The notes below the pieces were generated by a model. That model saw only the letters and a list, made by a program, of their open reading frames with translations. It was not told the DNA's origin and made no database searches. From CAJBLF01 sp964495905 (GTDB lineage Bacteria > Patescibacteriota > Gracilibacteria > Absconditabacterales > Absconditicoccaceae): a stretch of DNA of 11,684 nt. Shown piece after piece: positions 5,825 to 11,684 of the stretch; the stretch's first letter is position 1, and every line of letters starts with the position of its first letter. The position numbers were made by a program, and so were the translations under genes. The DNA is taken from assembly GCA_964495905.1 (NCBI GenBank), contig CAZBWN010000066.1, positions 1 through 11,684 of the forward strand, in the 5' to 3' direction.

Positions 5825-7552
5825 ATGATGAAGCATAGACACACATTCAATACAACATTAGGAAAAATCGTTGGATCTCTCATGACCATAGCTTTTTCGC
5901 TTGTAGCATTTGCTCATGGACAAAACTGTACATGATGGGCGTGATGAACGATCAATAATGGACAAACAGTATCTTGATACTCAACTGTTTTATGGACTAC
6001 TACTGGTCAAGATTATAGTTCTGGATGTGCTCCATTTAGTGGCGCCTTAACTTGTTTGAGCGGTATTATCTTACAAAATGCTTCAGCGTATCCTTACACT
6101 ATCAATCAATGCCAAGCAGGCACACCAAAAAATTGTATCAATCAACGATTGGGAGGTCCTATCTCTCATTGATGATTACCCGTATCTGCTTACTCAACAA
6201 CTTGAGCGGAATTTCCAAAAAATTGCGATGCTGATTTTTCTACGACACTTACGTGTATGAACGGACTCATCAATGGAAACTGGCAAACCTACAAATATAC
6301 TGCTTCACAATGTATAGATCTCAATGCACTGGTTCCTGGAGTAGATCTTGCTATCAATGAATCACCAGGATTGGAATGATCATCTAATCTTATCGCTCAA
6401 TGATCCAGTCCTCAAATCAATATCCTCTTTCAAAATAAATGAACTGATCCTGTCATCTGATCAATCAATAATCCATGATTCCTTTCCTGCAAACGAACAG
6501 AACAGAATCTCAATGTGTATAATTCTTCTACCATTTCAAATTTTGTAGTCAACCCAGGTACAAAAGTTGGGATCAATATCAGGATACAACCTATTTTTAC
6601 CCAAGCATTGGGAGTCAAAACATTGGTATGTAATATTACGCCTGGCATTGCATGATATCCTGATGTCAACCCTGCCAACAATACCTGGTCAGGGACATTT
6701 GAAATCGTAAAGGCGGATAGATTTGATCTTGCGCTCAGCACAAGTATCGCTCCTATAAGCAAAAACCTGAATGTTGCTGAAGGAGCTAAGGGAACGCAAG
6801 GATTATTAAACTTTATAACTAATACCCTTATGAACGTACTGGTACCTCTTGTCATCATCCTTGGTATCCTTTCTGCGATACTCTGATTCTATAAAATCAT
6901 GTTTTCTAGTGATGATAGCGCCACCAAAGATTGAACCAATTATATCATCTATGGAGTGGTAGGTATCATTGTCATCATGAGCGCTAAATTTATCGGACAA
7001 AACGTCTTTGACCTCTTGTCCAAACCTGAGCTCAAATGATTTGAACTCGCAAGCTGACTGTATAATAATGTGATCTATCCATTCATCAAAATCGCAATCT
7101 ATCTCGTACTCGGCGCTATGTTTATCATCTTGGTATCACGTGTGATCACCTTCCTCTTCGGTAGTGATGATGAAGCACAGAAAAAAGCGGGAACACTCAT
7201 CGGATGGAATGTCATCTCTATGATTGTCATCATCTGAGCTAAACAGATTGTAGAAGCGATCTATGGTAAACAAGCCAGTGTCGTCAAAGATATCACGAAT
7301 CTGTGAGAAGTGGGATCTGGAATTTTAGCAAACAAAAATATACCCATCATCTACCAAGTCATCAATTATGCTCTTGGAATCGCTTCACTTGTCATCTTAG
7401 TGATTATCATCATCCAAACGGTCAAACTCTTGATGAAACCGGATGATGAAGCACAGATCAAAAGCATAAAAAGTTCATTGCTCTATATGTTTATAGGAAT
7501 TTTAGTCTTATGAGCTGGGTATTTGATTGTAAACTTTGCAATTATAAACTAA
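5825..7552 (+). CDS. secreted fusion: Cys-rich repeats, CARDB-like domain, three VirB2/TrbC-like pilin modules
   Basis: 575 residues, 20 in-frame UGA (Gly), TAA stop. A signal peptide covers residues 1-30, with probable cleavage after AFA. Two Cys-rich repeats follow (about 35-96 and 117-163), each of the form YS...C...LTC.(S/N)G...Y.Y...C. A CARDB-like beta domain (about 173-298) has FQNKGTDP and NPANNTW. The C-terminal part has three similar two-helix modules. Each has a long hydrophobic helix, a conserved acidic loop (SSDDSATK 361-368, GSDDEAQKK 446-454, KPDDEAQIK 538-546) and a second hydrophobic helix ending near a Gly/Ala-rich face. Loop-to-loop spacing is 85 and 92 residues. Helix-polar loop-helix with an acidic, alanine- and lysine-bearing loop is typical of VirB2/TrbC-type pilins. 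Following virB4, this looks like a pilus or channel subunit with a fused surface domain. Domain names are by eye. Confidence 0.85.
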
Positions 7553-7566
7553 TTTTTTTGCTTAAT

Positions 7567-7584
7567 GGTCCGATATATCGGACC
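7567..7584. repeat. perfect 18-bp palindrome GGTCCGATATATCGGACC
   Basis: A perfect dyad 15 bases past the stop of the pilin-like fusion gene. It is preceded, not followed, by a T run, so it is not a standard terminator in either direction. It could be an mRNA 3' hairpin or a protein-binding site. The rest of the 249-base gap (7553-7801) is AT-rich, with only the secG promoter recognisable. Confidence 0.6.
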
Positions 7585-7742
7585 GACCAATAATAGACAA
7601 ATAATTGATTAACAGTAGCTGTATCATAGCATAATATAGTACAAACATATATCATTTTTTTTCTCTGTTTTTTGCTATTTTTTATCGCGAGTGAAACGAG
7701 CATTAGTCAAATTTCGTCTATTTTTTAAATTGTGTGTTATAG

Positions 7743-7770
7743 TTGAATTTTGGAAGCATATTTATATAGT
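7743..7770 (+). promoter_or_regulatory. promoter of secG and the binding-protein gene
   Basis: TTGAAT (7743-7748), a 16-base spacer and TATAGT (7765-7770), 31 bases before the secG ATG. The 16-base spacer matches the three minus-strand promoters, but the inner GATTT block is absent. Confidence 0.6.
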
Positions 7771-7801
7771 AATAGCACATTTATTCTTTTATTATAAAAA
7801 A

Positions 7802-8026
7802 ATGCGTACTCTATTGATTATCGTGCTTATCCTTGCATGAATCTTATTTATCTGATCTGTTTTGCTTATGTCTCCAAAAGGAGGACTAGGATTAGGAATT
7901 GGTGGAATGGCAGGAGGAAACGAATATGGAAGCAAAAAAACTCTTGAAAATAAATTAAAGAAAGTGGCTCTCGTTGCCGCAATACTTTTTCTTCTTGCAT
8001 CGCTTATTTTACCGTATACTAAGTAG
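7802..8026 (+). CDS. secG: SecG, preprotein translocase subunit
   Basis: 74 residues, two UGA glycines, TAG stop. Typical SecG size and layout: membrane helix 1 at about 3-22, the conserved cytosolic segment SVLLMSPKGGLG (19-30), a glycine-rich loop to about 43, and helix 2 at about 53-71. SecG is the small non-essential partner of SecY and SecE in the plasma membrane and helps SecA-driven export. It starts 31 bases after a good promoter and has no visible Shine-Dalgarno. The next gene begins 3 bases after its stop, so the two are co-transcribed. Confidence 0.9.
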
Positions 8027-8029
8027 GTA

Positions 8030-10021
8030 ATGATACCAATCAAAAGAAAACTTGTAAGAGATATTCTCAGATACACGTTTTTTTTGTCCTTGTTTTTTTG
8101 GATATTGATTAATATCTATATAGGATATCAGTATGTCTGGACTACCTCTGCTCAAGTAAATACCAAATGAGGAACCTTCGTGGAAGGTATTTTTGGTAAT
8201 ACTTCCTACTTACCGTATCTTCGCAATGATGTTCAAAGCAATTTTTATCAAGGGCTTTTGTTCAATTCTTGTCTCAAGCCATCTTATGATAAGAATAGCA
8301 CAGCATATATCCCAGATCTCTGTACCATCACTACCAAAGATGATCAAAATTACATCATAAGCCTCAATAAATGATTTATCCGGTCAGATGGAACGCCTGT
8401 TTCGCTGGAAGATATCTATTTCACCTATAATGATATTTTACGTGGAAATATATGGGGACTTTCATCACTTAGCCAATATAGCACCATTGCTCTCGTTAAG
8501 GATGTAAATACTACCCTTAAAGTCACTTTCACTACTAAATCTCCAGACAATATCTTGTTTTTTACGAATTATATCCTTCCCCAACATATATTAGCAAATA
8601 CGGAACTTAATGATTATAAGTCTTTGTTTGCTTTCAAACCTGTCTATACCAATTGTGCCAATCTTGTCTCCCAATCCAATGATGAATATAGTCTTGTGTT
8701 CAATCTCGTAAATTGTAATCAAAGTAATCTAAATTTTTATCAGGTGAAAAATGCCATTTCATTTGAATGACTCAAAACCTCTATTGAAAACTGAGGACAA
8801 TCAATCATAGATGCTTATATCGGCGATGAAACATTGGATGGATATGTAGCAAAAAAGATACTCACCAACCAATTGATCACCGTATTTTTCAATACTCATT
8901 CCGATAAACTGCGTGTAAGAGGAAGAAGAGTACTCGGAGGACTCATCAAGCATAACTTTTATAGTAGTGGATATGAGGAGTATTTCAAAAAAAATGATGA
9001 TGGTCTTTTTGATGTTTTCCAATCTACATGAGCTGGTGTAAAAGACTTGCTTAATCGTGAATATAGTGATAATCTTATCACAAAAAGCGACCTCATCGAT
9101 ATGAATGTACAAATCTTACCAAAAGCTATCACACTCAGATGAGAAAATCAAAAATTAGTATATTTTATAGATACATGAGCAGCATTACCTACGGAATTCA
9201 CTTTTGATACCCCTTATGATAAAATAACTCTAGAATATGCTGGGAAAACCTATACTCCAAAACATTTTGTAAAATGAGGAAAATCATGATGGTATACCTT
9301 TGGAGCTTCAGAGAAAAATTTTGGAACAGGCCTCAATAAATATAGCATCTATGGTTACGAAAAAAATAAAAAAATATTTATCGCATCTCTAGATATATAC
9401 AATGTCATCCCTGGGATACAAACAGAAACAGCAGGAGCAGCACCCGTAAAATTTACGGTAGTATATTATAGCAATTATATCAACGATTTTGTGGTAACAA
9501 GATTGCAACAAATTTTTGATGATGCTGATATCGGCACAAACTTTGTCTTTGAAAAGATCACTACCCCGCAAGAGCTCCAATGAAGGCTTATGGTAGGAAA
9601 TTATGATCTCTTGATCAATACTGTAGATATGGGACTCAAAAAAGATCTTACTAAGCTCTTCAGTACTGATAAATCAGAAGTCAATCCTTCACAATATCAA
9701 AATCAAAAACTTATCACTCTGCTCAAACAATATATCGCAGCTGACGATAAAGCAAAGAAAAAACCACTTGCAGAGATCAATGCTATCTATTCAAAAGATA
9801 TGCCTTTGGTCGTTCTCGGCAAAGAATATCTCAACATCAATGTAAAACCCAACATCATGGAAAAGTTTTTTGCTACATGAAATACCGTAGAAATCGATGA
9901 ATACAACCGAAGATATTATATCTATAAACAATTAAAGCTTGTAACGAATATCCATATCGATGGAAAGAAAATATGGAGTTTTGAAAATCTTTCAAAGTTT
10001 TTGACAGAAGCGATAAGATAA
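8030..10021 (+). CDS. membrane-anchored family 5 solute-binding protein (oligopeptide-type)
   Basis: 663 residues, eleven in-frame UGA, TAA stop. A basic start and one hydrophobic helix (about 15-37) anchor it to the membrane; no lipobox cysteine is present. From residue 46 it follows the SBP_bac_5 (DppA/OppA) pattern: KGGTFVEGIFGN, a YQGLLF segment, a P.L segment, FIRSDGTPVSLEDIYFTY and NYILPQHIL. Family proteins capture peptides or other solutes for an ABC importer. No permease or ATPase gene follows in this window, so partners must lie elsewhere or the protein has another use. The length is above the usual 500-550 residues, with extra sequence in the C-terminal half. Start chosen at 8030 because it gives the anchor; AGTAGG just upstream is a weak ribosome site. 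It follows secG by 3 bases. Confidence 0.88.
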
Positions 10022-10100
10022 ATTTAGAATTTAGAATGCAGAATGCAGAATTTAAAAAAACAAAACAATTAATTTAAAATTTAAAATTTAGAAAATAAAT
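10022..10100. repeat. heptad tandem repeats after the binding-protein gene
   Basis: GAATTTA, GAATGCA, GAATGCA and GAATTTA run in register from 10027 to 10054, followed by AT-rich filler with TTTAAAATT copies. The units are the same as those after virB4 at 4567-4635. No promoter or terminator stands out. Confidence 0.7.
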
Positions 10101-10736
10101 ATGTGAATATTTGATATAGTTCAGTTAGCTGTCATATTGGCGGTATCGATTTGATTGCATGAATACGCTCATGCATATGTTTCGTATCGTCTCGGAGATC
10201 CTACACCAAAATTACAAGGAAGACTGACTCCCAATCCCCTCAAGCATCTTGATCCTATTTGATTTCTTATGATATTTTTGATACACTTCGGACGAGGTAA
10301 ACCGGTACAGATCAATCCCCTGTATTATAAAAACCCTCGCAAAGGAGAACTTATGGTTGCACTTGCTGGCCCTGCTACAAACTTGATTTTGGCTATCGTA
10401 TGAATTCTTGTAATGTTAATCTATGTAAAACTTATGGGAGGTACGCCCAATGATATCAATCTTAATATTACAGATCCTATGATTAATTTTTGGGTGAGTT
10501 TCAGTGTGCTCAATATCACTCTTGCTCTCTTCAATCTCATACCTATCGCACCCCTTGACGGATATAGATTGATCAAAATCTGGCGATACAGATGAGCAGA
10601 ATTTATGGAAAGATATGCACGTTTTTGACTTATATTCATAGTGCTTCTGATTTTTTTGTGAGGTGGTGTTTTTTCTAATATCATTCTTTCTGTATTTAAT
10701 TTTCTGTTTACTATCATCGGACAGGTTTTTTACTAA
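10101..10736 (+). CDS. M50 family (site-2-type) membrane zinc metalloprotease
   Basis: 211 residues, seven UGA-encoded glycines including codon 2 (ATG TGA), TAA stop. The zinc motif HEYAH lies at 20-24 in the first membrane helix. AGPATN (89-94) opens the next helix, and the third metal ligand lies in FNLIPIAPLDG (N145, D153). These are hallmarks of the compact M50B group (the Rv/YwhC-like short type), which has no PDZ domain. Such proteases cut membrane-embedded segments of regulators or remnant signal peptides inside the bilayer. All catalytic residues are present, so it should be active; its substrate is unknown. There is no Shine-Dalgarno before the ATG. Neighbours are an envelope binding protein and a four-helix-bundle gene; the gaps of 79 and 64 bases leave operon membership open. 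Confidence 0.93.
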
Positions 10737-10789
10737 AACATAATGAAAAATGAATAACGAATAATGAAAAATGTAGGAATTTACTATTT

Positions 10790-10795
10790 TATAAT
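10790..10795 (+). promoter_or_regulatory. possible -10 box for a leaderless transcript
   Basis: A perfect TATAAT lies 5 bases before the ATG at 10801, which would place the transcription start at about the start codon. No good -35 is seen in the AT-rich repeat upstream, so the call is weak. Confidence 0.3.
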
Positions 10796-10800
10796 CCAAT

Positions 10801-11160
10801 ATGACAGAAAATATCCTTAAAACAAAAAATTTTGAATTTAGTATTAAAATTGTAAAACTATATCAACACATATCTCAACAAAAACAAGAATTCATACTTA
10901 GTAAACAATTAGTAAGATCATGAACAAGCATTTGAGCAATGGTTCGTGAAGCAGAATTCTGACAATCAAGAGCAGACTTTATAAACAAGATGAGCATTGC
11001 TCTCAAAGAAGCCAATGAAACATTATATCGATTAGACATTCTTCTACGTACAGAATATATCAATACTAATGAATATACGGCATTATATCACTTATGAGAA
11101 GAAATTTTAAAAATACTGGTAGCTACCATAAAAACATCTAAAAAAAAGAATGAATATTAA
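10801..11160 (+). CDS. four-helix-bundle protein (S23/IVS family)
   Basis: 119 residues, four UGA glycines, TAA stop. The core LVRSGTSIGAMVREAEFGQSR is the family pattern (usually L.RS..SI.AN..EA..), with both glycines of the motif encoded by UGA. The DFINKMSIALKEANET and YRLDIL parts of the next helices also match. Members are small, soluble, pentamer-forming proteins first seen in intervening sequences of 23S rRNA genes, and they are often free-standing. The fold is shared with the Avd accessory protein of diversity-generating retroelements. No rRNA or reverse transcriptase lies in the window, so the role here is unknown. The basic, lysine-rich tail may bind nucleic acid (inference). Confidence 0.9.
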
Positions 11161-11214
11161 TAAAAAAAATACCATCGTTTTTCATTTTTCATTTTTAATT
11201 ATTCATTAGGTATT

Positions 11215-11684
11215 ATGTTGGAGAAGTTAGCTCATATGGAAAGAAAATATCTAGAACTCAGAGATCAGATGATGGATCCTGACATCATTTCTGATAATAA
11301 AAGATCTATCCAAATCAGTAAAGACCTCTCTGGACTCCAGACAATCTATGATCTCTATCAACAATACAAACAAGCGCATCAGCTCAAAAAAGAAGCGCAG
11401 GAAATGATCGATACGGAAAAAGATTTTGAAATGGTTGATATGGCAAAAGAACAACTCAAAGAATCTGAAGCTCGCATCCAAGATCTGGAATCGAAAATAA
11501 AAGTCGCTCTCCTCCCCAAAGATCCAAATGATGAAAAAAATATCTATCTAGAGATCAGGCCAGCTGCCGGTGGTAATGAAGCAGGATTGTTTGCTGCCGA
11601 ACTTTTGAGAATGTATCTCGGCTATGCGGCTAAAAAATGATGGAAAACAGAAATCACTGAAGAACAGGTTTCTGATATCGGTGG
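11215..11684 (+). CDS. prfA: peptide chain release factor 1, 5' part (runs off the window)
   Basis: 156 complete codons are present; the gene continues beyond the window. Residues 1-108 form the helical domain 1 of RF1, rich in charged residues. The start of domain 2 follows with the conserved EIRPAAGGNEAGLFAAELLR (about 111-130), then YAAKKGWK. The glycine before the tryptophan (codon 142) is UGA, at a site where RF1 proteins have a conserved Gly-Trp. The PxT stop-recognition and GGQ motifs are not yet reached. RF1 ends translation at UAA and UAG, the only stops used here. It starts after an AT-rich repeat-like leader with a weak TTAGGT ribosome site. Confidence 0.93.

Noticed and set aside
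6430..6858. 142-residue minus-strand reading frame
   Set aside because: It lies antisense to the CARDB-like and first pilin-like regions, has no family match or start signals, and is best explained as a shadow.
5825..7552. Several short overlapping plus-strand reading frames as separate small genes
   Set aside because: They are either pieces of the 575-residue frame cut at UGA or out-of-frame shadows of it.
2504..11684. UGA as selenocysteine or tryptophan, or programmed read-through
   Set aside because: Dozens of UGA codons occur at glycine positions, normal UGG tryptophans are also used, and no SECIS-like structures follow the UGAs.

Overview
The window is AT-rich bacterial DNA read with genetic code 25, in which UGA encodes glycine. 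With the standard code the plus strand breaks into dozens of short fragments. With UGA read as Gly it resolves into eight long genes that each match or resemble a real protein. Every gene whose end is visible stops at UAA or UAG, and none stops at UGA. In-frame UGA falls where families have a conserved glycine, for example the Gly-Trp of release factor 1 and the SIGA motif of a four-helix-bundle protein. This code is known from the candidate phyla Absconditabacteria (SR1) and Gracilibacteria (BD1-5/GN02), so the source is very probably one of these small, host-dependent bacteria. I cannot tell which of the two.

Layout. (1) From 1 to about 2300 there are three minus-strand, single-gene units: two related small membrane proteins (196-702 and 951-1520) and a small lipoprotein (1852-2229). 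Each has its own terminator and a nearly identical promoter block with a 16-base spacer. They are separated by hairpin-rich, MITE-like repeats. None of the three uses a UGA codon. (2) From 2504 to 7552 the plus strand carries a type IV secretion/pilus-like cluster: a VirB4-type ATPase, a five-or-so-pass membrane protein of unknown family, and a 575-residue secreted or membrane fusion protein. The fusion has a signal peptide, two Cys-rich repeats, a CARDB-like domain and three tandem two-helix modules resembling VirB2/TrbC pilins. (3) From 7802 to 10021 there is secG followed 3 bases later by a membrane-anchored family 5 (oligopeptide-type) solute-binding protein. (4) From 10101 to the window end there are an M50 site-2-type protease, a four-helix-bundle (S23/IVS-type) protein and the 5' part of prfA (release factor 1).

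How they fit together. VirB4, the unknown membrane protein and the pilin-like fusion form a plausible envelope machine: ATPase, inner-membrane part, and surface or pilus part. This could serve DNA uptake, conjugation or attachment, but the specific role is inference. SecG, the binding protein and the M50 protease are general envelope functions. prfA fits the recoding: RF1 reads only UAA and UAG, and these are the only stops seen here. Intergenic spaces carry 7-base tandem repeats, palindromes and almost no Shine-Dalgarno sequences. I see no tRNA, rRNA, CRISPR array or transposase gene.
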